The notes beneath the pieces were generated by a model. It was given only the letters and a program-made list of their open reading frames with translations, had not been told where the DNA came from and made no database searches. Positions 26,122 through 34,899 of a DNA stretch of 64,000 nucleotides are shown one piece after another; the stretch's first letter is position 1; each line of letters begins with the position of its first letter. The DNA comes from Flectobacillus roseus (GTDB lineage Bacteria > Bacteroidota > Bacteroidia > Cytophagales > Spirosomataceae), in the NCBI RefSeq assembly GCF_030056665.1, contig NZ_JASHIG010000013.1. One strand, 5' to 3'. Made by a program: the position numbers and the translations under genes.

Positions 26122-27051
26122 ATGAAAATAGCTCATCTTGAAGGACTTATTGCTGCGCCTTTTACTCCAATGTACTCAGATGGAAGTTTGCATCTGGAAT
26201 TAATTGAAGAATATTACCATTTGCTCAAATCCAATGGTGTGACAGGTGCTTTTATTTGTGGCTCAACTGGCGAAGGGGTTTCGTTGACGCATACCGAAAA
26301 ACGAGCGGTTGCACAAGCTTGGGCGAACGCAACTTTAGGTGATCCTGATTTTAAAGTAATGCTCTTTCTGGGTGGTACAAGTATTGCCGATTGTAAAGAG
26401 TTGGCGCTATATGCTCAAGAATTAGGCTTGTATGCTATTTCGTTTACTTCGCCCTTTTATTTTAAACCAAGTTCTGTAGAAAAGCTTGCAGAGGTTTGTC
26501 AAGAAGTAGCCTCTGTAGTGCCTGAGATGCCTTTTTACTATTACCATATTCCTGTGTTGACTGGCGTTAACTTTTCCATGTATGATTTGTTGAAAGCCAT
26601 AGATGGAAAAGTGCCCAATTTTGCAGGAATCAAATATACCCACGAGGATTTCATGGATTATCAGTCGTGTTTAGAATTTCAAAACAGGAAATATGATATG
26701 CTTTGGGGACGTGATGAAAATATGCTGGCAGCTTTGAGTTTAGGAGCCAAGGGTGCTGTGGGAAGTACTTTCAATTATGCCGCGCCTCTGTACCATGATA
26801 TGATAGAGGCTTTTGAAAAAAATGATTTACCCAAAGCCAGAGCTTTACAAATGCAATCTATCGAAGTGATTCGTTTGTTGGGCAAATATGGGGGAATCGC
26901 AACAGGAAAAGCCTATATGAAATTGGTTGACTTGGACTGCGGAACGTTTAGACTACCCGTTAGAAATATGACAGATACTCAATTCGAACTTTTCAAGAAA
27001 GATGTCGAAGCATTAAATTTCTCTGTATTTTGTTCAAAAATGCACGCTTAA
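26122..27051 (+). CDS. nanA: N-acetylneuraminate lyase
   Basis: 309 aa, DHDPS/NAL superfamily TIM barrel. GAFICGSTGEGVSLT is the carboxylate-binding loop, YYYHIPVLTGV holds the catalytic Tyr and FAGIKYTHEDFMDY the Schiff-base Lys. It splits N-acetylneuraminate to N-acetylmannosamine and pyruvate in the cytoplasm. Dihydrodipicolinate synthase is ruled out by context (mutarotase, sialidase, AGE epimerase) and the GxxFxxED-like pattern. The mutarotase gene begins 3 bp after the stop. Confidence 0.93.
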   Translation: MKIAHLEGLIAAPFTPMYSDGSLHLELIEEYYHLLKSNGVTGAFICGSTGEGVSLTHTEKRAVAQAWANATLGDPDFKVMLFLGGTSIADCKELALYAQELGLYAISFTSPFYFKPSSVEKLAEVCQEVASVVPEMPFYYYHIPVLTGVNFSMYDLLKAIDGKVPNFAGIKYTHEDFMDYQSCLEFQNRKYDMLWGRDENMLAALSLGAKGAVGSTFNYAAPLYHDMIEAFEKNDLPKARALQMQSIEVIRLLGKYGGIATGKAYMKLVDLDCGTFRLPVRNMTDTQFELFKKDVEALNFSVFCSKMHA

Positions 27052-27054
27052 ACT

Positions 27055-28197
27055 ATGAAAAATTTACTTATGTCTACGATTATTTCTTGCATAGGATATA
27101 CCAATGATATGTTGAACGACGTGCCACCTCAACTTCAGTGGTCGGTATTGCATTCATTGCCAGTGGCCAATGGACATACCAAACAGGCTGGCTTGGCTGG
27201 ACCAATCGTTGGCGTATCTCAAAATGTGTTGATGATAGCAGGTGGAGCTAATTTTGAAGATGCTTTGCCTTGGGAGGGTGGAAAAAAGAAGTATTTTGAT
27301 GACATTTATGTATTACACAAAGATCCTAACAAGGCATTTTTCTGGCATTCTCAGACTTTTCGGCTGCCTCAAAAAATGGCTTATACAACCACGGTTCAGT
27401 CTGCACAAGGGCTGATTTGTATCGGTGGCGAAGACCAAGAAGGTTATCGAAAAGAGGTTTTTATCCTTAAATGGAATCCGAAGGAAGAACAACCAGTAAC
27501 AGAACCTTTGCCTGATTTACCACAAGGAATTAGTAATGCGGCAGCCACCATTGTTCATGATTCGGATATCTACTTGGCTGGTGGTGAAACTCCAACTGGT
27601 GTTTCGAATCAATTACTCAAATTAGATTTGAAACATACATCCCTTGGTTGGCAAATCGTTACGGAACTTCCCGTGAGCCTTTCGCATGCTTTACTGTTTA
27701 ATCTCAACCATCAATTATATCTAGTTGGCGGACGCCAAAGGCAAGCCAATGGCATTAGTGATTTCTATAATTCTTGTTATGCTTTTGATGATAATAAAAA
27801 AGTCTGGACTACACAAAAAACTTTACCTTATGCTATTTCGGCGGGTACAGGCGTGGCGATAGGTAAACATCAATGTATATTATTTGGCGGTGATAAAGGC
27901 GAAACTTTTCATCAGGTAGAAATTTTGTTGGCACAAATTGCCCAAGAATCTGACCCTGAGAAAAAGGCTAAACTTATTGCCCAAAAGAATCATCTACAAG
28001 TTAATCACCCTGGTTTTAGTCGAGAAATATTACTGTTTGATTCCCAGAAGAATACATGGAAAAAGCTTGGCAAAATTCCTTTTCCTGTACCTGTAACTAC
28101 TACGGCCATTATTTGGGACAACCAAGTCATTATTCCCTCAGGTGAAATAAAAGCAGGCGTAAGAAGTGTAGAAATTTTAGTAGGAGAAATAAAATAG
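27055..28197 (+). CDS. nanM: Cyclically permuted mutarotase / N-acetylneuraminate epimerase (Kelch propeller)
   Basis: 380 aa. Repeated Kelch motifs (MIAGGANFEDALPWEGGKKKYFDDIYVL, ICIGGEDQEGY, YLAGGETPTG, YLVGGRQRQANG, ILFGGDKGE) form a six-bladed propeller; the first blade motif ANFEDALPW is typical of NanM-type sialic acid mutarotases. The enzyme speeds alpha/beta anomer exchange of released sialic acid. The N-terminus has a weak hydrophobic start (LLMSTIISCIGY) that may be a poor signal sequence; periplasmic location is therefore uncertain. It is nearly contiguous with nanA. Confidence 0.88.
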   Translation: MKNLLMSTIISCIGYTNDMLNDVPPQLQWSVLHSLPVANGHTKQAGLAGPIVGVSQNVLMIAGGANFEDALPWEGGKKKYFDDIYVLHKDPNKAFFWHSQTFRLPQKMAYTTTVQSAQGLICIGGEDQEGYRKEVFILKWNPKEEQPVTEPLPDLPQGISNAAATIVHDSDIYLAGGETPTGVSNQLLKLDLKHTSLGWQIVTELPVSLSHALLFNLNHQLYLVGGRQRQANGISDFYNSCYAFDDNKKVWTTQKTLPYAISAGTGVAIGKHQCILFGGDKGETFHQVEILLAQIAQESDPEKKAKLIAQKNHLQVNHPGFSREILLFDSQKNTWKKLGKIPFPVPVTTTAIIWDNQVIIPSGEIKAGVRSVEILVGEIK

Positions 28198-28203
28198 GGT
28201 TTT

Positions 28204-28424
28204 AGCTATAGGCGGTCGACATGAGGTAAGTGTTAGTGCTGAGTTGTGAGTGAAAACATTAGTAATAAGAAGTTTATATCAAAACTCATTGCTGGACAAA
28301 ATCGAAGTTCCTAGTTCAAGACTTAGTCTTGGACTCACTTTTTCAAACAGTTTAAAACTGATTTCACGAAAAACAATACTGAGGTTGATATCCGCAATCT
28401 AAAATCCAAAATCACCAATCAAAA
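28204..28424. repeat. Spacer with class I/II heptads, R4 hairpins and class III heptads
   Basis: Between mutarotase and transporter genes: GAGTTGT-type heptads at 28234-28254; R4 palindrome with AGTTCAAGAC arms at 28313-28335 followed by a CAGTTT/AAACTG palindrome near 28348-28360; and five exact ATCNAAA heptads at 28390-28424 ending on the first base of the transporter ATG. The R4 pair is also found at 62589-62640. Confidence 0.65.
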
Positions 28425-29644
28425 TGTTATCGAATTCCAAAAACTATAAATGGCTCGTTGTTGCGCTACTTTGGGTAGTGGCATTGCTCAATTACCTCGA
28501 CCGACAGATGCTCTCGACCATGAAAGCGAGTATGCAGGTGTCGATTGTTGAGCTTCAGACTGCTACAAATTTTGGGCAATTAATGGCCATTTTTCTTTGG
28601 ATATATGGGCTTATGAGTCCTATCTCTGGACTGGCTGCCGACCGTATTAATCGCAAATGGATTATTGTCAGTAGTTTGTTTGTATGGTCTGCTGTGACAT
28701 TATTGATGGGTTTTGCTCAAAATTTTACTCAATTGTTGGCTCTTAGGGCATTAATGGGCTTTAGCGAATCACTGTATATTCCTGCTGCGTTGTCACTTAT
28801 TGCCGATTATCATGATTCCAAAAGCCGTTCAATAGCCATTGGTATCCACATGACAGGCTTATATATAGGGCAGTCGCTTGGAGGATTTGGGGCTACTATT
28901 GCGGCTTCTTTTTCATGGCAGGCAACTTTCCAATTATTTGGCTTTGTAGGCGTTGGATATGCTCTTTTATTAATGGTTTTATTAAAAGAAAATCGGAAAA
29001 AAGAAGAATATAATATCACTGAAGTGTCAGAAAATAAGATAGTTCATAATTTAAAAAGTCTGTTTGGCAATACTGCCTTTATCTTGCTATTGCTTTATTT
29101 CACGATTCCTAGTCTGTCGGGCTGGGGTATCAAAAATTGGCTACCTACACTTTTTTCTCAAAGTCTAAAAATAGATATGGCTCAGGCAGGTCCGCTATCT
29201 ACCATCACTATGGCTTTTTCCTCTTTGGTTGGAGTTCTTGCTGGTGGATATTTCTCTGATCGCTGGATACAAACACATATTCGAGGACGAATTTTTGTAA
29301 GTACCATTGGTTTGGGGCTCACGATTCCTGCCTTGTTTTTGCTCGGTTTTGGTACGGAAGTTTGGCATTTGGTAGGAGCTGCTATATGTTTTGGATTAGG
29401 ATATGGCATGTTCGATGCCAACAATATGCCCATTCTTTGTCAAATCGTTTCCGAAAAACAACGTGGTACTGCTTACGGACTTATGAATACGTGTGGGGTA
29501 TTTGCAGGGGCATTGATTACCAATATTCTAGGGAAATCTACCGACCAAGGCAATCTAGGATATGACTTAGCGAGCCTTGGGGGCTTAGTTTTTATCGCTT
29601 TAGGGATTTTTCTAGCATTAATAAAGCCCAAAATAGCAAAGTGA
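28424..29644 (+). CDS. MFS transporter, probable sialic acid importer
   Basis: 406 aa with 12 hydrophobic segments. LLNYLDRQMLSTMKASM and the loop SGLAADRINRKWIIVSSLF are those of the anion:cation symporter branch of the major facilitator superfamily, to which bacterial NanT-like and hexuronate carriers belong. Within this operon it would bring sialic acid across the inner membrane. A hairpin with a T-rich tail follows the gene. Confidence 0.88.
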   Translation: MLSNSKNYKWLVVALLWVVALLNYLDRQMLSTMKASMQVSIVELQTATNFGQLMAIFLWIYGLMSPISGLAADRINRKWIIVSSLFVWSAVTLLMGFAQNFTQLLALRALMGFSESLYIPAALSLIADYHDSKSRSIAIGIHMTGLYIGQSLGGFGATIAASFSWQATFQLFGFVGVGYALLLMVLLKENRKKEEYNITEVSENKIVHNLKSLFGNTAFILLLLYFTIPSLSGWGIKNWLPTLFSQSLKIDMAQAGPLSTITMAFSSLVGVLAGGYFSDRWIQTHIRGRIFVSTIGLGLTIPALFLLGFGTEVWHLVGAAICFGLGYGMFDANNMPILCQIVSEKQRGTAYGLMNTCGVFAGALITNILGKSTDQGNLGYDLASLGGLVFIALGIFLALIKPKIAK

Positions 29645-29663
29645 AAATTGGATAGTTATGGAC

Positions 29664-29726
29664 AAAGGGAAGAGCGATTATTTACCTGATGTGTACATGC
29701 TTCATCAAGGTAAGGGCTCTCCCTTT
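29664..29726 (+). terminator. Hairpin after the transporter gene, terminator or attenuator
   Basis: Stem AAAGGGA(A)GAGC / GCTCTCCCTTT (29664-29675 with 29716-29726, one bulged A) encloses a second pairing (TACCTGATG with CATCAAGGTA) and is followed by TTTTCTTTC. Downstream genes may thus be read at a lower level. Confidence 0.6.
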
Positions 29727-29758
29727 TCTTTCAATTTCTAAAAAATATACAATCCAAA

Positions 29759-30964
29759 ATGAACATCCAAGAACTTACAACATTAAGAGATTTTTATAAA
29801 AAACAATTACTAGAAGATACCATACCCTTTTGGTTTCCTCGAAGTATAGATTGGGAATATGGCGGTTATTTGCTCATGAGAGACCAAGATGGCTCGCTTA
29901 TCGACGACGATAAAGCCATTTGGATTCAGGGACGAGCAGCTTGGACACTTTCGACCTTGGTAAATACCTTTGGCGAAAATGAAATGTGGCTCAATGGTGC
30001 CAAAAATGGGATAGATTTTCTGAATAAACATTGCTTTGATACCGACGGACAAATGTTTTTTCATGTAACTCGACAAGGAGAAGGTATTAGAAAACGTCGT
30101 TATTATTTCTCTGAAACTTTTGCTGTAATTGCTCACGCTGCCTATGCTAAAGCATCGGGTGATGAGTTTGCGGCTCAAAAAGCTCGTGAGTTATTTGGCA
30201 AATGTTTGGAATACGCTACCAATCCAACCTTACTACCAGCAAAGTTTACGAACACACGCCCAACACGAGCAATCGGTGTGCCCATGATTATGATGAATAC
30301 CGCCCAACAACTTCGTGAAACCATTGGTGATGAACGCTGTGATGTTTGGATTGAAACTTGGATTCAGGAAATAGAACAGTATTTTGTCAAAGATGATATT
30401 CGCTGCGTGATGGAAAGTGTGGCGCTCGATGGTAGTATTATCGACCATATCGACGGGCGTACTCTCAACCCTGGACATGCGATTGAAGGCGCTTGGTTTA
30501 TTTTGCACGAAGCCCAATATCGCAACAATGATCCTCATTTGATTGAATTAGGCTGTAAAATGCTCGATTATATGTGGGAAAGAGGTTGGGATAAAGAGCA
30601 TGGTGGTATTTTGTATTTTAGAGATGTTTACGACAAACCTGTACAGGAATACTGGCAAGATATGAAGTTTTGGTGGCCACATAACGAAACCATTATTGCC
30701 ACTTTACTGGCGTACTTGATGACAGGAAATGAAAAATACGCTCAGTGGCATCAAATGGTGCATAACTATGCCTACCAGCACTTTCATGATCCCATTAATG
30801 GTGAATGGTATGGGTATTTGCATCGTGATGGAAGCCTTGCTCAAACTGCCAAGGGTAATTTGTTTAAAGGGCCTTTTCATTTACCTCGCCAAGAATGGTA
30901 TTGTTATAAAATTTTGAATGACTTTTTAGAAAAAGAGAATAAAACATCAGCTGTAGATTTTTAA
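29759..30964 (+). CDS. AGE family epimerase (N-acylglucosamine 2-epimerase)
   Basis: 401 aa, (alpha/alpha)6 barrel. WIQGRAAWTLSTLVN, RYYFSETFAVIAHAAYAKASG, GHAIEGAWFILHEA and WWPHNETIIATLL contain the conserved Arg, Glu and the two catalytic His of renin-binding-protein/AGE enzymes. It converts N-acetylmannosamine to N-acetylglucosamine in the cytoplasm, replacing the NanE/NanK route of enteric bacteria, as in Bacteroides. No RokA-type kinase gene is in the locus, so phosphorylation must be done elsewhere. The sialidase starts 8 bp later. Confidence 0.92.
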   Translation: MNIQELTTLRDFYKKQLLEDTIPFWFPRSIDWEYGGYLLMRDQDGSLIDDDKAIWIQGRAAWTLSTLVNTFGENEMWLNGAKNGIDFLNKHCFDTDGQMFFHVTRQGEGIRKRRYYFSETFAVIAHAAYAKASGDEFAAQKARELFGKCLEYATNPTLLPAKFTNTRPTRAIGVPMIMMNTAQQLRETIGDERCDVWIETWIQEIEQYFVKDDIRCVMESVALDGSIIDHIDGRTLNPGHAIEGAWFILHEAQYRNNDPHLIELGCKMLDYMWERGWDKEHGGILYFRDVYDKPVQEYWQDMKFWWPHNETIIATLLAYLMTGNEKYAQWHQMVHNYAYQHFHDPINGEWYGYLHRDGSLAQTAKGNLFKGPFHLPRQEWYCYKILNDFLEKENKTSAVDF

Positions 30965-30972
30965 ATATAACT

Positions 30973-32127
30973 ATGAAAAAAATACTAGGAATCATCCTGA
31001 ATGTCTTGTTGACAAGCCAGTTGTGGGCACAAGTACCTGTTTTTACCTCAGGACAAGAGGGGCATAAATCTTTTAGAATACCTGCCATAATCAGTTTACC
31101 TTCGGGCGAATTATTGGCTTTTGCCGAGGGGAGAGTCAACGGAAGTGGCGATTTTGGAGATATTAATATTGTCCTGAAGCGTAGCAAAGATCAAGGAAAA
31201 ACATGGGGCAATATCGAAGTTGCCATCAATTATGATTCTCTACAGGCGGGCAATCCAGCGCCAGTCGTTGACCTTACCGATCCAAAATATCCTCAAGGAC
31301 GTATTTTTTTGTTTTATAATACTGGAAATAACCACGAAGGCGAAATTCGTAAAGGACATGGGATTCGAGAAGTTTGGTTTGTGACATCCATAGATGCAGG
31401 ACACACATGGTCAAAGCCCCAGAATATCACCACACAAGTGCATAGACCCAACCAACCAAAGATTAATCCAGCCTATCAGTTTAAAGAAGATTGGCGTTCG
31501 TATGCCAATACTCCTGGGCATGCTACGCAGTTTTTGAAAGGCAAATACAAAGGTCGCATCTATGTGGCTGCCAATCACTCACAGGGCGAACCGCAAGCAC
31601 ATTTTGTGGATTATTTTGCCCATGGATTTTATAGTGATGACCACGGAAAAACTTTTCATTTGAGCGAAACTATCAATATCGCAGGAGGCAATGAGGCTAC
31701 AGCAGCGCCATTGTCAGGCAATAAATTGATGTTTAATGCTCGTAATCAAAAAGGAGATATTCGCCAGCGAATTGTAGCGATTAGTAACGATGGGGGACAA
31801 CATTGGCACGATACCTATTTTGACCCAAACCTTCCAGATCCTGTATGTCAAGGAAGTATTCTGAGTTTTACAGAAGGTAAAAAGTCGATTCTTGCTTTTT
31901 GTAATGCCGCAGATACCAAAAATAGAGATAACCTTACTTTAAGAATCAGCTATGACGAAGGAAAAACTTGGGTAAAAAGTTGGGTTATCGACAAAGCCGA
32001 GGCAGGACATACACGAGACAATGCCGCTTATTCAGATATTGTGCAAATAGGAAAAGACCAGATTGGAATTTTGTACGAAAAGGACAACTATAAACAAATC
32101 CTTTTTCATACCATGTCATGGAAGTAA
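30973..32127 (+). CDS. nanH: Exo-alpha-sialidase (GH33)
   Basis: 384 aa with a signal peptide (TSQLWAQ). The catalytic-Arg motif FRIP appears as KSFRIPAIISLPSG; Asp boxes repeat along the chain (SKDQGKTWG, SIDAGHTWS, SDDHGKTFH, SNDGGQHWH, SYDEGKTWV), building the six-bladed propeller. It frees terminal sialic acids from glycoconjugates in the periplasm or at the surface. There is no N-terminal carbohydrate-binding domain as in larger Bacteroides NanH. It is the key evidence that this operon is for sialic acid. Confidence 0.95.
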   Translation: MKKILGIILNVLLTSQLWAQVPVFTSGQEGHKSFRIPAIISLPSGELLAFAEGRVNGSGDFGDINIVLKRSKDQGKTWGNIEVAINYDSLQAGNPAPVVDLTDPKYPQGRIFLFYNTGNNHEGEIRKGHGIREVWFVTSIDAGHTWSKPQNITTQVHRPNQPKINPAYQFKEDWRSYANTPGHATQFLKGKYKGRIYVAANHSQGEPQAHFVDYFAHGFYSDDHGKTFHLSETINIAGGNEATAAPLSGNKLMFNARNQKGDIRQRIVAISNDGGQHWHDTYFDPNLPDPVCQGSILSFTEGKKSILAFCNAADTKNRDNLTLRISYDEGKTWVKSWVIDKAEAGHTRDNAAYSDIVQIGKDQIGILYEKDNYKQILFHTMSWK

Positions 32128-32134
32128 GAGCGAT

Positions 32135-32179
32135 TGGCAAAATCCCGTGAAATAGATGTTTACAGTTTTGCCATTTTTT
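32135..32179 (+). terminator. Hairpin with T-tract after the sialidase gene
   Basis: TGGCAAAA (32135-32142) pairs with TTTTGCCA (32166-32173), followed by six T. The 23-nt loop makes it moderate in strength; partial read-through into the esterase genes is likely. Confidence 0.55.
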
Positions 32180-32191
32180 GAATAAGCAATC

Positions 32192-33733
32192 ATGAAAAAA
32201 TATTTTTTTACACTTCTAGGCAAATTGCTGTGCTTGTGTCAATTGGCGCAAGCACAGCTTGAATTACCCGCTATTTTTAGCGATAATATGGTATTGCAGC
32301 AGAAAATGGCTATTCCTGTTTGGGGAAAATCATGTCGAGGTTGTGAGGTGCAAGTTTCGTTTGATGGATTTTCTCTAAAAACTAAAACAGATAAGAATGG
32401 TAATTGGAAAATCAATATGCCTGCTCATACCGCAGGAGGACCTTTTCAATTGCTGGTTACCTCCCAAAAACAGCGTCTAGTTTTTCAAAATATTCTAGTG
32501 GGCGAAGTGTGGCTTTGTGCTGGGCAGTCCAACATGGAATTTCGTTTGGAACAAACCAAAAATGCCAAACAAGAAATATCGCAAGCGGATAATGCTCAAA
32601 TTCGATTATTTCGTATGACCCCTCGTGCTAGTGCTCGTCCTTTGGCGAAGGTGGTATTTAGTGATAGTCTTTTGTCTGAGTTGCAAGCAGGTAAGTTTTA
32701 TGAGCCTACGAGCTGGCAAGTATGTACATCCGAAACGGCTGCTAAGTTTTCGGCGGTGGGTTATTATTTTGGTAAACAATTACAGCAAAAACTCAGTGTA
32801 CCAATTGGGCTAATTTGTAATGCCGTTGGCGGTACTACTACCCAAGCTTATATCGATTCGGCAAGTTTGGCTTCCCATCCTCAATTACAGCAGTTTGTGG
32901 ATAAAGATTGGTTACAAAAAGCCCAAGATATTCATCCTTGGGTATTGGAACGAAGTAATGAAAATTTGGCTCTTACGTTACAGGATGCCACGCCCAATCG
33001 GAAGTTTTTACATCCATTTGCAGGTTCTTTTTTGTTTAATAATGGCATAAAACCTTTAGCGCCCTTTGCCATCAAAGGCGTGATTTGGTATCAGGGTGAA
33101 TCCAATGCCACACATCCCGAAATTCATAACCCTTTGTTTGAGACTTTAGTAAAAAGCTGGCGAAAAACATGGAATCAAAGTGATTTTCCTATTTATACAG
33201 TCCAGCTTCCTGCCATTGCTAATCGTTCTGGCTGGCCTGCTTTTCGTGCAAGTCAGTTTGAGTTGAGTCAAAAAATCAACAATGTCGGTATGATAGTGAG
33301 TATTGATACAGGGGATTCCTTGGATGTTCACCCGACTGACAAAAAGCCTATTGGCGAGCGACTGAGTTTATTAGCTTTGGCCAAAACCTATCAGTTACCT
33401 CTTGATTATTCAGGACCTATTTTTAAAGAATATCAACAAAAAGGAAATATTCTTGAACTTAGTTTTGACTTTTCCAGACAACTGCAAACCAGTGATGGAT
33501 TAAATCCCAAAGGCTTTATCTTGCAAGGATTTAATCTAGGAGGAACAGAAGTATCTTTCTTTTATCCTGAAAAAATAACGCTCTTTTCTGATAAAATAAT
33601 CCTTACCTTGCCTTCGGATAAACAGGTTACCCAAATCAATTATGCATGGCTTCCTAATCCAAAATGTAATATTGTCAACGAATCAAATTTACCCTTGATG
33701 CCGTTTAAGATAGCATTGAAAGGAAATTTTTAA
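32192..33733 (+). CDS. Sialate O-acetylesterase (SASA family)
   Basis: 513 aa with a signal peptide (LAQAQ). The N-terminal ~100 residues form a beta-domain (FSDNMVLQQKMAIPVWG), and the SGNH core has the nucleophile in CAGQSNMEF, VGGTTTQAYI, and GVIWYQGESNA. The enzyme takes O-acetyl groups from C9 (and C7/C8 after migration) of sialic acids, making them accessible to lyase or sialidase. It is the first of two esterases ending the locus. Confidence 0.92.
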   Translation: MKKYFFTLLGKLLCLCQLAQAQLELPAIFSDNMVLQQKMAIPVWGKSCRGCEVQVSFDGFSLKTKTDKNGNWKINMPAHTAGGPFQLLVTSQKQRLVFQNILVGEVWLCAGQSNMEFRLEQTKNAKQEISQADNAQIRLFRMTPRASARPLAKVVFSDSLLSELQAGKFYEPTSWQVCTSETAAKFSAVGYYFGKQLQQKLSVPIGLICNAVGGTTTQAYIDSASLASHPQLQQFVDKDWLQKAQDIHPWVLERSNENLALTLQDATPNRKFLHPFAGSFLFNNGIKPLAPFAIKGVIWYQGESNATHPEIHNPLFETLVKSWRKTWNQSDFPIYTVQLPAIANRSGWPAFRASQFELSQKINNVGMIVSIDTGDSLDVHPTDKKPIGERLSLLALAKTYQLPLDYSGPIFKEYQQKGNILELSFDFSRQLQTSDGLNPKGFILQGFNLGGTEVSFFYPEKITLFSDKIILTLPSDKQVTQINYAWLPNPKCNIVNESNLPLMPFKIALKGNF

Positions 33734-33821
33734 AACTGACTTTACGATAAAAAAACATATTTATACTCAAACAGAAATGTATTGCGACAAATAGCCTTGC
33801 TAAAGGTTTTATTAATAGCAC

Positions 33822-33861
33822 TTTGTGCCTTAGTGCCTTTGCAACTCTGTGCCTTTTGTCT
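33822..33861. repeat. Octad tandem array (TNNGTGCC)
   Basis: Five 8-bp units with consensus TNNGTGCC (TTTGTGCC, TTAGTGCC, TTTGCAAC, TCTGTGCC, TTTTGTCT). This is the only clear 8-bp-period array in the window; it runs across the alternative GTG start of the next gene, which helps reject that start. Confidence 0.55.
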
Positions 33862-33875
33862 ATAACATATCATCT

Positions 33876-34559
33876 ATGAAAATTAGATTTGCAATAGGCT
33901 GTGTATTCGGCCTATTTTTTGCCTTTATGGCACAGGCTCAACAAGTAAAGTATCGTTTTCCAGATTCTTTATTTTCAACTTATTATCATCAACGAGTGGC
34001 GCTTTTTAAGGTTTTACCCAAAACCTCAAAAGACATCATTATGTTGGGCAATAGTATTACCGACGGTGGAGAATGGGCTGAAATGTTTCAAAATCCTCAT
34101 ATTAAAAACAGAGGTATCAGTGGCGATATTAGCGCAGGAGTATTGAACAGAATCGATGAAGTAGCTGAAAGAAAGCCAGCTAAGGTGTTTTTGTTAATAG
34201 GAACCAATGATTTGGCTAGAGGAATTTCGCCAGACAGTGTGGTCAAAAATATTCGTCAGATTGTGGCAATTTTGCATGAAGCATCGCCTAAAACGCAGAT
34301 TTTTGTACAAAGTATTTTTCCTGTGAATGAATCTTTCAAGAAATTTGGAGGACATACTAGTAAAAAGGCTGAAATCATTCAAGTAAATCAATCTTTGAAA
34401 AACCTAAACGATTCACTGCCATTTGTGTATCTAGATGTATATACAAGTTTGGTAGACGAAACAGGTCGAATTAATCCCAAATTCACCAATGATGGACTTC
34501 ATTTGTTAGGAGAGGGATATTTGGCATGGAAAAAAGTGATAGAAAAGTATCTTAATTAA
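33876..34559 (+). CDS. SGNH/GDSL hydrolase, second putative sialate O-acetylesterase
   Basis: About 227 aa from ATG 33876, which gives a proper signal peptide (IRFAIGCVFGLFFAFMAQAQ); a GTG start at 33849 would put nine residues ahead of it. SGNH blocks: MLGNSITDGGEW (Ser), GTNDLARG (Asn) and FTNDGLHLLGEGY (Asp/His). Family members act on acetyl esters of sugars or on lipids; being last in the sialic acid operon, an O-acetylesterase role complementary to the SASA enzyme is inferred. Confidence 0.85.
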   Translation: MKIRFAIGCVFGLFFAFMAQAQQVKYRFPDSLFSTYYHQRVALFKVLPKTSKDIIMLGNSITDGGEWAEMFQNPHIKNRGISGDISAGVLNRIDEVAERKPAKVFLLIGTNDLARGISPDSVVKNIRQIVAILHEASPKTQIFVQSIFPVNESFKKFGGHTSKKAEIIQVNQSLKNLNDSLPFVYLDVYTSLVDETGRINPKFTNDGLHLLGEGYLAWKKVIEKYLN

Positions 34560-34611
34560 TCGTGCAGAATAAGATTTAAGTTTTTTTTGAAGGCATAAGG
34601 CAACAGGCCTT
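34558..34611 (+). repeat. Truncated R1 copy (5' part only)
   Basis: AATCGTGCAGAATAAGATTTAAG starts at the stop codon of the SGNH gene and AGGCATA/AGGCAAC/AGGCCTT heptads (34591-34611) follow; the remaining R1 blocks are absent because another element begins at 34616. (The quoted 5' block is split by the stop codon at 34557-34559.). Confidence 0.65.
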
Positions 34612-34615
34612 GCTG

Positions 34616-34776
34616 TTTCAAGTTTAATAACTTGGAACAATAAATCAAGTGCAGTCTCCGACTGCATAACCAAAAAAGCCAATAGCAAAGGTTGAATATT
34701 TTAGTGTATTCAGTTTGAGCAAGGTCGCAGTCGGAGACTGCTTTTTATCTGGCGTTCCAAGTTCTTAAACTTGAAA
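34616..34776. mobile_element. MITE-like element with 23-bp terminal inverted repeats
   Basis: Termini 34616-34638 and 34754-34776 are inverted repeats matching at 22 of 23 bases. A second inverted pair lies inside: GCAGTCTCCGACTGC at 34651-34665 and GCAGTCGGAGACTGC at 34727-34741. The 161-bp unit encodes nothing and interrupts an R1 copy. No target duplication could be established, so mobility is an inference. Confidence 0.6.
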
Positions 34777-34862
34777 GAGCTAGAAAATTAGACTTTAACC
34801 TATTGATTATGAATACCTTCAAATAACCAATCGACTATTAACTAATAACGTTTTCCTACTTA

Positions 34863-34890
34863 TTCACAATTTATAACTCACAATTCAGCA
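34863..34890. repeat. Heptad array, class II (reverse form)
   Basis: Four 7-bp units (TTCACAA, TTTATAA, CTCACAA, TTCAGCA) directly before the ATG of the YdcF-like gene. Confidence 0.65.
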
Positions 34891-34899
34891 CTAATCCTT

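Noticed and set aside
26122..27051. Dihydrodipicolinate synthase
   Set aside because: Same superfamily, but neighbours and motif details favour N-acetylneuraminate lyase.
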